Numbered from the stretch's first letter, positions 1-7,472 are shown. The stretch: DNA of 12,508 nt from JBBQSU01 sp038234815 (GCA_038234815.1 JBBQSU010000102.1:1-12508); one strand, 5' to 3'. Numbers and translations are program-made. Notes: a model not told the origin generated them from the letters alone.

Positions 1-132
1 CCGCCCGATGGGGCGCTCCGGCGGCCGACGATCCAGATTGATCGCCTCATACCCATGATCCACCAGATCCTGCATCACCGCCACGCCGATGTGCCCACTG
101 CCCCCCGTCACTACTACACGTAAACTACTCAT
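1..132 (-). CDS. NAD-dependent epimerase/dehydratase, N-terminal fragment
   Basis: Only the first 44 codons lie in the window; the gene runs off the left edge. The translation opens with a short beta strand (LRVVVTGG) and the Rossmann dinucleotide-binding motif GGSGHIG at about residues 10-16. The second strand ends in an acidic residue (NLDRR, about residue 34), which in short-chain epimerases usually binds the ribose of NAD. This fits the extended short-chain dehydrogenase/NAD-dependent epimerase family that acts on nucleotide sugars, but the catalytic YxxxK motif is outside the window, so substrate and reaction cannot be given. The ATG has no Shine-Dalgarno sequence. A -10-like TAGAAT sits 9 bases upstream, so the transcript may be leaderless or nearly so. 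The gene is divergent from the Minf_1886-family gene. Confidence 0.8.
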   Translation of the reverse strand, partial: MSSLRVVVTGGSGHIGVAVMQDLVDHGYEAINLDRRPPERPIGR

Positions 133-141
133 AGTTGGACC

Positions 142-147
142 ATTCTA
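142..147 (-). promoter_or_regulatory. Candidate -10 element for the epimerase gene
   Basis: Read on the minus strand, TAGAAT (5 of 6 matches to TATAAT) ends 9 bases before the epimerase ATG. No convincing -35 element is visible 16-18 bases further upstream. If it is used, transcription would start at or next to the start codon, which agrees with the lack of a ribosome binding site. Confidence 0.3.
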
Positions 148-212
148 GCCAAAATCAGCGGAGAATCCACGCAGGACCCGGAACGGTGCTCAACGGCGTA
201 GCGCCTCGGCGC

Positions 213-242
213 TTGTCACCTGCGGCCCGGTGGTTGTACAGT
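213..242 (+). promoter_or_regulatory. Candidate promoter of the Minf_1886-family gene
   Basis: TTGTCA (5 of 6 to the -35 consensus) and TACAGT (4 of 6 to the -10 consensus) are separated by 18 bases. The -10 ends 7 bases before the ATG at 250, which predicts a transcript starting at or beside the start codon. The same geometry (18-base spacer, 7 bases to ATG) occurs in front of hpt. No SD is present, so a leaderless mRNA is plausible. This is a pattern match by eye only. Confidence 0.3.
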
Positions 243-249
243 GCTGCTC

Positions 250-654
250 ATGCCGACGGACGAGAAGAAGAAAACCCGCTCAATGCTCGAGATCGTCGAA
301 GCGGTCGGGGTTTATCCGCTTGAGGCTTATGATTTCGTGCAGCAGGGATTGCAGGCCACCGTTCAGAAGATTCATGCTGATTTGACCGATCCCGACGCCA
401 GCCGGCACGTTTCCGGGCGGCAGCTTAGCGAGGGATTGAGGGATTTCGCCCTGCAGCGATGGGGATTGATGGCCAGTGTGGTGCTGGCCCGATGGAACAT
501 CACGTCAACGATGGATTTCGGGCGCATCGTTTATGCCATGATCGATGGCGGATTCTTCTCCAAAACTCAGGAAGATAGCGTCGAGGATTTCCGCAACGTA
601 TTTGATTTCAAACGCGCCTTCGAGCAGCAATACCAAATCGGGAGCCGGGTATGA
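250..654 (+). CDS. Minf_1886 family protein
   Basis: A 134-residue soluble protein of unknown function, recognised as Minf_1886 family from its typical pattern. There is a helical N-terminus (SMLEIVEAVGVYPLEAYDFV), then a central block with SGRQLSEGLRDFALQRWG and MASVVLARWNI. The C-terminal block reads DFGRIVYAMIDGG, KTQEDSVEDF and VFDFKRAFE. The family is common in planctomycetes and verrucomicrobia and I know of no established role. There is no signal peptide or membrane segment. I place the start at the ATG at 250, because the in-frame GTG at 241 overlaps a candidate -10 element and there is no SD for either. The stop overlaps the next gene's start as ATGA, so the following small membrane protein is probably translationally coupled and part of the same unit. 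Confidence 0.8.
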   Translation: MPTDEKKKTRSMLEIVEAVGVYPLEAYDFVQQGLQATVQKIHADLTDPDASRHVSGRQLSEGLRDFALQRWGLMASVVLARWNITSTMDFGRIVYAMIDGGFFSKTQEDSVEDFRNVFDFKRAFEQQYQIGSRV

Positions 655-854
655 AGCAGAAGCCGAAGCCCGCTGAGGCGAACGATGCCGGTTCGGACCA
701 CCGTCCGAATCTCAAGCCGCGCCGGACCTGGCTGATCGCCACCGCCACGCTCTTTACGCTCTGGACTTTGTTCCTGCTCTATCTGTACTTTTCCACCGTC
801 TACGCGCACCGAACGCCCGGCGCCTTGACGAATCTGTCTCATCCTCTTCATTAG
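651..854 (+). CDS. Small single-helix membrane protein coupled to the Minf_1886 gene
   Basis: A 67-residue protein with no recognised family. Residues 1-26 are polar and basic, ending in KPRR. They are followed by one clear membrane helix at about residues 27-50 (WLIATATLFTLWTLFLLYLY) and a short polar tail of about 17 residues. The positive residues before the helix predict the N-terminus in the cytoplasm. The start is fixed by the 4-base ATGA overlap with the upstream gene, which argues for translational coupling and for this being a real gene despite its size. Its last 101 bases overlap, tail to tail, the end of the flippase-like gene on the other strand. It may anchor or pair with the Minf_1886-family protein; that is inference from the coupling only. 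Confidence 0.65.
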   Translation: MKQKPKPAEANDAGSDHRPNLKPRRTWLIATATLFTLWTLFLLYLYFSTVYAHRTPGALTNLSHPLH

Positions 855-2574
855 GCGGCACGTCCACCCGCCCGGGAGCGCGCGAATCACCCAGCACGCC
901 GGGAAGGTCCATTAGATAGACGACGATCGTCAACAACAATTCAGCCAGGACCGTCCAAAAACGCAGCACGAACGAGACAAAAACCAGCAGGCCGGCAAGA
1001 AAATGCGTGTCCTGAAAATGGGCCTGGGCCTTGATGCCGGGCGGCAGCATGATCTGCATCGCCAGCACAAACACCCCCTCGCGGACGCCTAGCCCACCGG
1101 GCATCCAGAATGCCAGGAAACCCCCGCACCAGGCCAGGCAGTATGCGCCGGTCACCATCCACAGCCACTGCCATTCCATTCCGAACAGCGGGCGCATGAT
1201 TAAAAACACGGCCAGACCCTGCCAGAACAATCCAAAAATCGTCCAAACCAGCAGCAGTCCAAGCTGCGTGCCGGACAGGTGCCGGGTGATGGGCACTTTG
1301 CCCAAACGCGCCAGAACGTAATTGACCAGCGTATAAAAAATCCGCGGATGCAGGAGCAGCGCCATCGCCGGCACGATCGCCAAAGCCGCATACAAATAGA
1401 TTCGCAAGTTAACGAATTCTTGTATGCCCAGAAAAATCGAGGAGCCAACTGCCACCATCGCGTTGGCCAGCAGGAAGATGCACAGCTCCAGCACCTGTGT
1501 TGAAGCACACACCGTAGCGGTGACGCCATACGGTCTGACCAGAAACACTCTGCCGATCATCTGCCAGAAGCTTCCCGGCAGGTAGCGCGCCAATTCCGAT
1601 GTAATCCAGATGCGCACCGCCGGCGCAGTTGGCAGACAATGCCCGAAACCGACCAGAATGCGCCGCCAGACCAAGGCCCTGAACAGCAGCAGGAACATGG
1701 CGAACATTCCCATCCCCACCAGCAGCGCGGGTATGGTGATTTGATCGACCCACGTGCGCACTTCGGGCCAGGTCCGCCGAAGAGGAATCAGCATCTTCCA
1801 CACGATGACACTGGTGATGCCAACGGAGACGCCGCGCCGGACCCAGGGCCGCAGGAACTGCCAGACCGAGCGAACCCGGTCCCGATTCTCGACGCTGAAC
1901 TCGAGGATTTCGTCATTGGCCGCCTCCAGGCGATTCTTTCGCCGCGCGGGCAGGATGTTAATCCCCCGCCGGCGCAGCCACGGGCGGATAAACCGCCGCA
2001 CGGCCGGCGCGCGGCGCAGAAAAAAATTAAGAACTTGCAGGCCCAGCCGGGTAATCACCCACGTCACCAGCAAAGCAATCAGGCCCACGCCCACCAGCGC
2101 CACACCTAGCGCCGTATAGGTGGAATCGTTCTCGTGCAGAAAAATGTTGAAGTGTTCGAGAATACGCTGGTACTGATCGCTGATAATCCACATCAGCGAG
2201 CAGGTCAGGCCGATACTGACGAACGCGGTCAGAAAAGTGAAGATGCTGGCGTCCAGGGGCAGTCCCCGGCCGCGCATCACCCGGCTGGTCAGTTCGCGTT
2301 TGCCGGGAAACGTGACCAGGGCAAATCCGATAAGAAAAAGCGGCAGCCCGCCGGGGCCGGGCACGATCACCCCGATGGGGAAGGCCGCCAGCATCAAAAT
2401 CCATCCCATGACGTTCTTGAAGATGAACCAGAAATATCCGCGAAAAAAGTCGGTGACGCCGTCCAGCAGGCGCTGCAGACGGTCGGCACGGGGATCGGTG
2501 GGCGTCGGGGGTGGTATCACGTCGGGCGAATTGTATCCGGCGCGTTGCCGGAATCGAGCCGCCGAAGTTAACAT
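754..2574 (-). CDS. Flippase-like (LPG-synthase TM / UPF0104) membrane protein with N-terminal PGPGW-like domain
   Basis: A polytopic inner-membrane protein of about 606 residues. The N-terminal part (about residues 35-190) has several membrane helices and the segment VIVPGPGGLPLFLIGFAL followed by PGK, resembling the putative PGPGW transmembrane family. A basic, arginine-rich loop (about 190-235) leads into a C-terminal multi-helix domain of the lysylphosphatidylglycerol-synthase transmembrane/AglD type (UPF0104), whose hallmark MPGGLGVREG sits at about residues 491-500. Such domains occur in lipid and glycolipid flippases or transferases; the substrate here is unknown. The tail after the last helix is hydrophilic and Arg-rich and lies in the overlap with the small membrane gene. 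The start is uncertain. ATG 2574 avoids overlapping hpt. ATG 2595 has an AGGA 8 bases upstream but would overlap the hpt start by 14 bases. GTG 2520 is a third choice. Confidence 0.8.
   Translation of the reverse strand: MLTSAARFRQRAGYNSPDVIPPPTPTDPRADRLQRLLDGVTDFFRGYFWFIFKNVMGWILMLAAFPIGVIVPGPGGLPLFLIGFALVTFPGKRELTSRVMRGRGLPLDASIFTFLTAFVSIGLTCSLMWIISDQYQRILEHFNIFLHENDSTYTALGVALVGVGLIALLVTWVITRLGLQVLNFFLRRAPAVRRFIRPWLRRRGINILPARRKNRLEAANDEILEFSVENRDRVRSVWQFLRPWVRRGVSVGITSVIVWKMLIPLRRTWPEVRTWVDQITIPALLVGMGMFAMFLLLFRALVWRRILVGFGHCLPTAPAVRIWITSELARYLPGSFWQMIGRVFLVRPYGVTATVCASTQVLELCIFLLANAMVAVGSSIFLGIQEFVNLRIYLYAALAIVPAMALLLHPRIFYTLVNYVLARLGKVPITRHLSGTQLGLLLVWTIFGLFWQGLAVFLIMRPLFGMEWQWLWMVTGAYCLAWCGGFLAFWMPGGLGVREGVFVLAMQIMLPPGIKAQAHFQDTHFLAGLLVFVSFVLRFWTVLAELLLTIVVYLMDLPGVLGDSRAPGRVDVPPNEEDETDSSRRRAFGARRRWKSTDRAGTKSRA
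2545..2574 (+). promoter_or_regulatory. Candidate hpt promoter inside the 5' end of the divergent flippase gene
   Basis: TTGCCG (4 of 6 to the -35 consensus) and TAACAT (4 of 6 to the -10 consensus) are 18 bases apart, and the -10 ends 7 bases before the hpt ATG. The geometry is identical to that proposed for the Minf_1886-family gene. There is no SD before hpt, so a leaderless transcript is possible. Individually this is a weak match. Confidence 0.28.
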
Positions 2575-2581
2575 AAACCCA

Positions 2582-3151
2582 ATGCACCGCGACATCGACC
2601 GAGTCCTGATCTCTCAATACCAGATTGGTGCCCGCGTGCGCGAAATGGCCCGGCAGATCGTTCACGACCACACGCCGCCCAGAATCAGCGGTGACGCCGA
2701 AGTGACGATCGTGCCGATTCTCACCGGCGCAATGGTTTTTTGCGGGGACCTGATCCGGCAGATTCCCATCCAGATGAAAATCGGGCTGATGACCGTCAGC
2801 AGCTATCCCGGGCCGAGCCAGCAAACGCGTGGAAGCCAGCTTGTCAGCAACCAGATCGGCGATGTGAAAGGCCGGCACGTGCTGCTGGTCGATGACATTC
2901 TTGATAGCGGGGGGACACTCAAGCTGGTCCTCCCCGCGATGCAGCAGCTCGGTGCCGCGAGTGTCAAAATCTGCGTATTGTTAAAGAAGGATCGGCCGAC
3001 GGCCCGCGAGGTAAAGGTGGATTACGTCGGGTTTGAGATTCCCGACGAGTTTGTCGTCGGCTATGGCCTGGATTACAACGATTATTACCGCAATCTGCCG
3101 GACATCGTGACGCTGAAGAAAGAAGCGATCGAGCGATGGAAGCAAGCCTGA
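2582..3151 (+). CDS. hpt: Hypoxanthine phosphoribosyltransferase
   Basis: A cytoplasmic purine salvage enzyme that transfers phosphoribosyl from PRPP to hypoxanthine (and usually guanine), giving IMP or GMP. The 189 residues are normal for the bacterial family. In order one sees the N-terminus DIDRVLIS, the segment PILTGAMVFCGDLIRQI (about 45-61), the flexible active-site loop with the SSY signature (73-75), and the PRPP-binding loop VLLVDDILDSGGTL (about 100-113) with D108 as the expected catalytic Asp. The C-terminal signature FEIPDEFVVGYGLDYNDYYRN (151-171) follows. An open frame extends upstream to 2237 but is antisense to the flippase gene, and the family N-terminus fits ATG 2582. There is no SD. 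A PH-domain membrane protein follows after 15 bases and is probably co-transcribed. Confidence 0.95.
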   Translation: MHRDIDRVLISQYQIGARVREMARQIVHDHTPPRISGDAEVTIVPILTGAMVFCGDLIRQIPIQMKIGLMTVSSYPGPSQQTRGSQLVSNQIGDVKGRHVLLVDDILDSGGTLKLVLPAMQQLGAASVKICVLLKKDRPTAREVKVDYVGFEIPDEFVVGYGLDYNDYYRNLPDIVTLKKEAIERWKQA

Positions 3152-3166
3152 AAACGAGCGTCGTCA

Positions 3167-3811
3167 ATGGCTGAGCAACGAACCAGTTCGCAAGCAAACT
3201 TTGACCTGAAAGCCGTCGCCGCGGCCCGGACCGAACTGCCCCTGCATCCGATCGAAGGTGCCGCAGCGGCGGTGGTGCCGGTCAAGCCCCGGGCTTCGCT
3301 GGCCACGCTCATCGCCGCCCACGTCCTGCGCGACAGCGAGATCGTCCTGCTGATCGTCAAGCCCTCGCTCTGGTACGTTTTGCTGGTCAGTTTGAGGTTC
3401 ATCGCCGCAGTGCTGATCGCCGCCATCGCCGCGCGGGTGTATTACGACAGTTCGCCCGCCAGCCTGCGATTGTATCTGGAACTCAGCACATTCCTGATTT
3501 TCGGACGCCTCACCTGGGCGATGCTGAACTGGATGGGCCGGATTTATGTCTTGACCGATCGGCGCATCCTGCGGCTTTCGGGCGTCTTCAGCGTGGATGT
3601 TTTTGAATGCCCGCTGCGCCACATCGCCAGAACGCGTCTGGTGTGTACCTGCCGGGAGCAAGTGGTGTATACAGGATCAATTGAGATCATCCCGCAGGAC
3701 GAGATTCGGCCGGTCGATTACTGGCAAACCATCGCCCGGCCGAAGGAAATCCACGAGGAGATTCTGGCCGCCATCAGCCGCGCCAAGCAGCATCCATTGT
3801 GCGGGGAATGA
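3167..3811 (+). CDS. Bacterial PH-domain membrane protein (YdbS/DUF304-like)
   Basis: A 214-residue membrane protein. Residues 1-55 are polar and Ala-rich. Two hydrophobic segments follow, at about residues 66-90 (WYVLLVSLRFIAAVLIAAIAA) and 100-122, forming a hairpin. They are directly followed by the segment YVLTDRRILRLSGVFSVDV (about 126-145), typical of the membrane-flanked bacterial PH-like domain (DUF304/bPH_2). The rest of that beta-rich domain runs to about residue 195 (TGSIEIIP, then a helix with PKEIHEEILAAI). The function of these domains is generally unknown. The start 15 bases after hpt suggests an operon, although no functional link with purine salvage is evident. It ends 2 bases from the convergent rho stop, leaving no room for a terminator between them. 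Confidence 0.75.
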   Translation: MAEQRTSSQANFDLKAVAAARTELPLHPIEGAAAAVVPVKPRASLATLIAAHVLRDSEIVLLIVKPSLWYVLLVSLRFIAAVLIAAIAARVYYDSSPASLRLYLELSTFLIFGRLTWAMLNWMGRIYVLTDRRILRLSGVFSVDVFECPLRHIARTRLVCTCREQVVYTGSIEIIPQDEIRPVDYWQTIARPKEIHEEILAAISRAKQHPLCGE

Positions 3812-3813
3812 AT

Positions 3814-4911
3814 TCACATTCTGCCGGCCGCAGCCAGCAGATCGGCATTGGTCTTTTGCTTGCCCAGCACGGTCAGCAATTGCTTCATGGCTTGCACCGG
3901 CTGCATGTTAGTCAACAGCCTGCGGATTTGCCGTGAAGCGGCGAGCTGCTTTTCGCTCAGCAGTTTTTCTTCTTTGCGTGTGCCGGATTCAGGGATGTTG
4001 ATCGCCGGGTAAATCCGCTGATTGGCTAGATCCCGGTCGAGCGTCAATTCCATATTGCCGGTGCCTTTGAACTCTTCGAAGATGATCTGGTCCATCTTGC
4101 TGCCGGTATCAATCAGGCAGGTGGCAATGATGGTGAGGGATCCGCCATGTTCAATTTTGCGGGCAGCGCCGAAGAGCCGCTTGGGGATTTCCAGCGCGCG
4201 ATTGTCCAGCCCGCCGGTCATCGTGCGGCCCCCGCTCGGTCCACCGGTGTTAAATGCACGGCCCAGGCGAGTCAGTGAATCCAGCAGCACGACAATGTTC
4301 TCGCCAAATTCGACGCGCCGCTTGCACCGCTCGATGACCAGTTGGGCCAGATCGAGGTGCTTTTCGACGGAGTTATCGTTGGACGAAGCATAAACCACGC
4401 CGGGCACGTTTCGCCGCATGTCCGTCACTTCTTCGGGCCGCTCGTCCACCAACAGCAGCACCAGGTGCGTGTCGGGATAGTTGGCGTGCATCCCGCGGGC
4501 GATATTTTGCAGGAGGATGGTCTTTCCCGTCCGCGGGGGGGCCACGATCAGCCCGCGCTGGCCGAATCCCACCGGGGCCAGCAGGTCGATCACCCGTGTG
4601 GTCATTTCCGTCGGGCTGTGCTCGAGCTTGATCATCGGCTCGGGATCGAGCGCGGTGGCGTCGGTTAAAGTGGTCAGGCCGATATAATCGTCCACCGGCC
4701 GGTTTTCGATGGCATCAATCCGGTTGAGCATCCGCCCGCGCGGCTGCCCTTTCAGCAACAGCCCGGGCCGCAGGTGCAGCTCGCGGATCAACTGCCGCGG
4801 AACCTGTACGTTGCCGTTGGCCGGCTTCAGTAGGTGATTGACATCGCGCAGGGTGCCGTCACGTCGCTCGTCCGTAACGGAGAGAATTCCTTCCACGTGC
4901 GTGGTGGTCAT
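3814..4911 (-). CDS. rho: Transcription termination factor Rho, short form
   Basis: A hexameric RNA helicase/ATPase that ends transcription at Rho-dependent sites. Residues: P-loop APPRTGKT (124-131), catalytic Glu in DERPEE (E157), Walker B VVLLD (207-211), Q-loop region (about 219-233), R-loop LIDTGSKMD (266-274), and arginine finger R312 in SGTRKEE. The motor domain is therefore complete. The protein is 365 residues against 419 in E. coli. It lacks the N-terminal helical Rho_N domain, has a shortened linker before the motor, and its cold-shock-like RNA-binding domain (about 5-56) has DERRDGTLRD where E. coli has DGFGFLRS, so the stacking aromatics of the primary RNA site are not visible. 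AGGG lies about 10 bases before the ATG, and a candidate promoter lies just upstream. It is the last gene of the minus-strand series and converges on the PH gene. Confidence 0.95.
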   Translation of the reverse strand: MTTTHVEGILSVTDERRDGTLRDVNHLLKPANGNVQVPRQLIRELHLRPGLLLKGQPRGRMLNRIDAIENRPVDDYIGLTTLTDATALDPEPMIKLEHSPTEMTTRVIDLLAPVGFGQRGLIVAPPRTGKTILLQNIARGMHANYPDTHLVLLLVDERPEEVTDMRRNVPGVVYASSNDNSVEKHLDLAQLVIERCKRRVEFGENIVVLLDSLTRLGRAFNTGGPSGGRTMTGGLDNRALEIPKRLFGAARKIEHGGSLTIIATCLIDTGSKMDQIIFEEFKGTGNMELTLDRDLANQRIYPAINIPESGTRKEEKLLSEKQLAASRQIRRLLTNMQPVQAMKQLLTVLGKQKTNADLLAAAGRM

Positions 4912-4937
4912 GCAATAGTCCCTAAATTCCGAAGAAA

Positions 4938-4965
4938 TCTATACAAGGAATCGGTCAGGTGTCAC
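4938..4965 (-). promoter_or_regulatory. Candidate rho promoter and short leader
   Basis: On the minus strand GTGACA (5 of 6 to TTGACA) lies 16 bases from TATAGA (4 of 6 to TATAAT). Transcription would start about 20 bases before the rho ATG, with AGGG as ribosome binding site in that leader. It sits in the 196-base gap between the secreted-protein gene and rho. I see no ORF, stable hairpin or riboswitch-like element in the rest of that gap. No long autoregulatory rho leader is apparent. Confidence 0.4.
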
Positions 4966-5107
4966 TGGTAGTGGTTGAAGCAAGGCGATTTTCTGCCCGG
5001 CTCGACCCGTGACACGCAACAAATGACTTCTCCGACGGCCAAACTTTTGTGAGATCAAGCCCCGAAGTAGATGCCAAAGGATACGCAATGCCGCGCCCGG
5101 CGTCAAT

Positions 5108-6646
5108 TCAATCGAAGATCGACTTTCCACGGGTCGGCTCGTCCTTGCCGATCTTGAAAACCCACAATCCGTGCAGGCACCAGGCGGCATCATTGCTAAC
5201 GATACTAGCGGAAGCGGCGGATTTGACGCGCGTCCCTTCCGGCAGGGAGATTTCGCCCCAGCGGACGGGCAGGCTGAGCGGGGCCTGATCGTCGATGCCG
5301 AGGCTGAGGCCCTCGGGCTGCACGCGCAGACGCAGCAGCAGTCGCCGGCCGGTGACGATCCACGCCCGCGGGGCACGCGCCCGCACGGGCTTTCCGCGGG
5401 TGTCGAACACGCTGAAGGTCAGGCCGTCTCCCCCGCCGATGTCCAGGCCAAACTGCGTTCGCCCGAAGGGGAGCAGCAATTGCAGCGAGCCGGTGCCTCC
5501 AATGCGCGTGCAATCCAGGCGCAGTTCATATTCTGCGGGAAGATCGACCGGCAACTCGATCCGGCTGCGTGGCGAGCGATCGGACAGCAGGCCTTCGGGC
5601 ACGACCTGCCATACGCCTTTGGTCATGTCGCGGGCCGGATCAAAGCCCAGCAGGCGGTTGGTTGCCGGTTCCAGTTCCGGCGCGGGCAAAACGGCCTGAT
5701 CGGCCTCGAGCGCCCCCAGGCGATTCTGCGCTCTTAGCTTCTGCTCACCCGATAATTCGGGCAGCACGGCCTGATACCACCGCGCGGCCCTGCGGGCGAT
5801 CGCCGGGCGATAGGCGGGGGGCTGCTTGGCAGCCTGCGCGTCCCAGTCTTCGGCCAGGCGCCGTAGCGCCTCTGCGGTCGATGGTTTGACCTGCTCACGC
5901 GCGGCCAGGTCGGCCAGGAGTACGTCGCTGCCCTTGGCCAGCATGGGCAGCCCGCCAGTCCAGTCGTTGCCGATCAAGCAGACAAACCGGCCGACGAACA
6001 TATTCGCGCCCTTGTCGCGAGGGTTGTCCTTCATTAGCTGCATCGCACCGGCCAGTTTGGGTTGTTCGCCTTGAATCAGCTTTAAGTCCGTAGCAAGCGG
6101 GGCGATCAGCGTAGTGAGCGACGGCGTCTTTGCGCCCCGCCCCATCTCCTGTGCGATTTCCAGCATCTGCCCCGCGCGGTCGATCTGCCCTATCCCCAGC
6201 GCGCTTTGCCCAAGGCGAAGGGCTGCTTCGGCGATAATTCGACAGGCCAACGGTGAAAGGCCTTCGGCGCGACTGGCCAATTGCAGCGCCGCATCCGTCA
6301 TGGGGATAGAGTCGATCGCAAAATCGTGCTTCAACTGCGCCACACAACCCAGCGCGGTGGTGATGTCGCCAGCCTTGGCGCAAACTTCGCGAGCTTCGGT
6401 AAGCAGCACGTAGCGCCGCGAAACGTCCGTCGGCTCCTTCAGACCTTCTGTGAACAGCCTGCGGCCGAGGAGCAAACGCCCGCTCGCCGAAGTATCGCCA
6501 TACTGCGGTTTGAATTGCTCGCGCAGCGCGGTCTGCGCGGCCGTCACGAACGCCGCATCGGGCACCTTTTCCGCAGCATAAACTGCGCTCGCCACCACTA
6601 GCAGCACACCACTAACACACCATCTCCAACCCGCGGCAACAGGCAT
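5108..6646 (-). CDS. Secreted helical-repeat protein with C-terminal laminin-G-like domain
   Basis: A 512-residue exported protein of unknown function, of a type common in planctomycetes. It has a signal peptide: basic start, hydrophobic core WCVSGVLLVVASAV, and likely cleavage after VYA near residue 24. Residues about 25-310 are almost entirely helical, Ala/Leu-rich and TPR-like (LTEAREVCAKAGDITTALG, AAEALRRLAEDW type), with no clear canonical repeats. The C-terminal part (about 335-505) is beta-rich: WQVVPEGLLSD, the strand pattern YELRLDCTRIGGTGSLQLLL, and paired strands ending in WCLHGLWVFKI. This resembles concanavalin/laminin-G-like sugar- or surface-binding folds such as those beside DUF1080. 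A good SD (GGAGA, about 5 bases from the ATG) fixes the start. It follows the glycosyltransferase after 34 bases and is probably in the same operon. Confidence 0.7.
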   Translation of the reverse strand: MPVAAGWRWCVSGVLLVVASAVYAAEKVPDAAFVTAAQTALREQFKPQYGDTSASGRLLLGRRLFTEGLKEPTDVSRRYVLLTEAREVCAKAGDITTALGCVAQLKHDFAIDSIPMTDAALQLASRAEGLSPLACRIIAEAALRLGQSALGIGQIDRAGQMLEIAQEMGRGAKTPSLTTLIAPLATDLKLIQGEQPKLAGAMQLMKDNPRDKGANMFVGRFVCLIGNDWTGGLPMLAKGSDVLLADLAAREQVKPSTAEALRRLAEDWDAQAAKQPPAYRPAIARRAARWYQAVLPELSGEQKLRAQNRLGALEADQAVLPAPELEPATNRLLGFDPARDMTKGVWQVVPEGLLSDRSPRSRIELPVDLPAEYELRLDCTRIGGTGSLQLLLPFGRTQFGLDIGGGDGLTFSVFDTRGKPVRARAPRAWIVTGRRLLLRLRVQPEGLSLGIDDQAPLSLPVRWGEISLPEGTRVKSAASASIVSNDAAWCLHGLWVFKIGKDEPTRGKSIFD

Positions 6647-6680
6647 TTTCTCTCCAGCCTTTCCGGCTGATCAAGCCGGG

Positions 6681-7472
6681 CTATTTTCCGAACAATCGAA
6701 GGATGCGATAGGCCCAGACGATCTTTTCCACCTGAAGCCGCTTGCGAAACCGCAGCCAACGCCTGGCCCCGATATAGCGACAGGCGACGCGAAAATCTTC
6801 TTCAAATTGCCGCCGCTTGTCACGCCCGGTTTTACTCGAGCCATGCACGCGAAACGACGCCAGCGTCTGCCGAAGGATGAGCGGGGCCTGAACCTTCCCC
6901 ATGCGCAGCCACAAATCGTAATCCATCGTGAAATGCAGTCCTTCGTCAAGCGGGCCGACGCTCTGGGCAAACGACCGCCTGAAAAAAACCGCCGGCTGGC
7001 TGATCGTGTTTTCCATCAGCAAGCGGTCGTATCGATAATTATCCAGCCGGTGATTTTTGTAAGCGGTCAGCCACTTGCGGATGCCGGCCCCGCGGGCGTC
7101 GATGATATTACATCGCCCCACCAGCCAGCGCTTGTCCGGGTTGGCGTCAAACGCCTGCGCAACGCTGGCCAGCGCGCCCGGCGCGTAAACATCGTCGCTA
7201 TTTAGCCAGCCGATGAAGTCGCCGGAGGCTCGGGCGATTCCCTTGTTCAGGGCATTGGACTGACCCGTATCCGGCTCGCTGGTGAAGCGCACGCGCGCAT
7301 CATCCAGTTGGTGGAAATACTCGATGCTTCCGTCGGTACTCCCGCCATCGATAACGATCCATTGCAGCGAAACTCCCTGCTGCCCCAGCACGCTGGCCGA
7401 CAATGCCGGCAAAAACGCCGCCTGGTTCAGTGACGGCGTGATGATGCTGAATTGCGGAGATTGGAGGCTCAC
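6681..7472 (-). CDS. Family 2 glycosyltransferase (WcaA-like)
   Basis: A 263-residue cytoplasmic glycosyltransferase with a GT-A fold, expected to move a sugar from a nucleotide sugar to an acceptor of the envelope or exopolysaccharide; the donor and acceptor are unknown. Visible motifs: FSIITPSLNQ (8-17), nucleotide-contacting IDGGSTDGS (41-49), SEPDTGQSNALNKG (65-78), metal-binding SDD (92-94), SQPAVFF (158-164), and the acceptor-side FTMDYDLWLRM (181-191). The C-terminus is basic and amphipathic (WLRFRKRLQVEK) and may lie on the membrane. There is no hydrophobic transmembrane segment. The start is GTG at 7472, which overlaps the stop of the upstream phosphatase gene as GTGA, pointing to translational coupling. 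Confidence 0.9.
   Translation of the reverse strand: MSLQSPQFSIITPSLNQAAFLPALSASVLGQQGVSLQWIVIDGGSTDGSIEYFHQLDDARVRFTSEPDTGQSNALNKGIARASGDFIGWLNSDDVYAPGALASVAQAFDANPDKRWLVGRCNIIDARGAGIRKWLTAYKNHRLDNYRYDRLLMENTISQPAVFFRRSFAQSVGPLDEGLHFTMDYDLWLRMGKVQAPLILRQTLASFRVHGSSKTGRDKRRQFEEDFRVACRYIGARRWLRFRKRLQVEKIVWAYRILRLFGK

Noticed and set aside
2237..2581. Upstream in-frame extension of hpt giving a 304-residue protein
   Set aside because: It is antisense to the flippase gene, its translation is Arg/Pro-rich with no family pattern, and the hpt family N-terminus (MHRDIDRVLIS) fits ATG 2582.
5171..5737. 188-codon plus-strand frame, and other long antisense frames such as 10769-11386 and 7772-8512
   Set aside because: They are codon-bias shadows of well-supported minus-strand genes, with Gln/Ala/Arg-rich translations and no recognisable domain.
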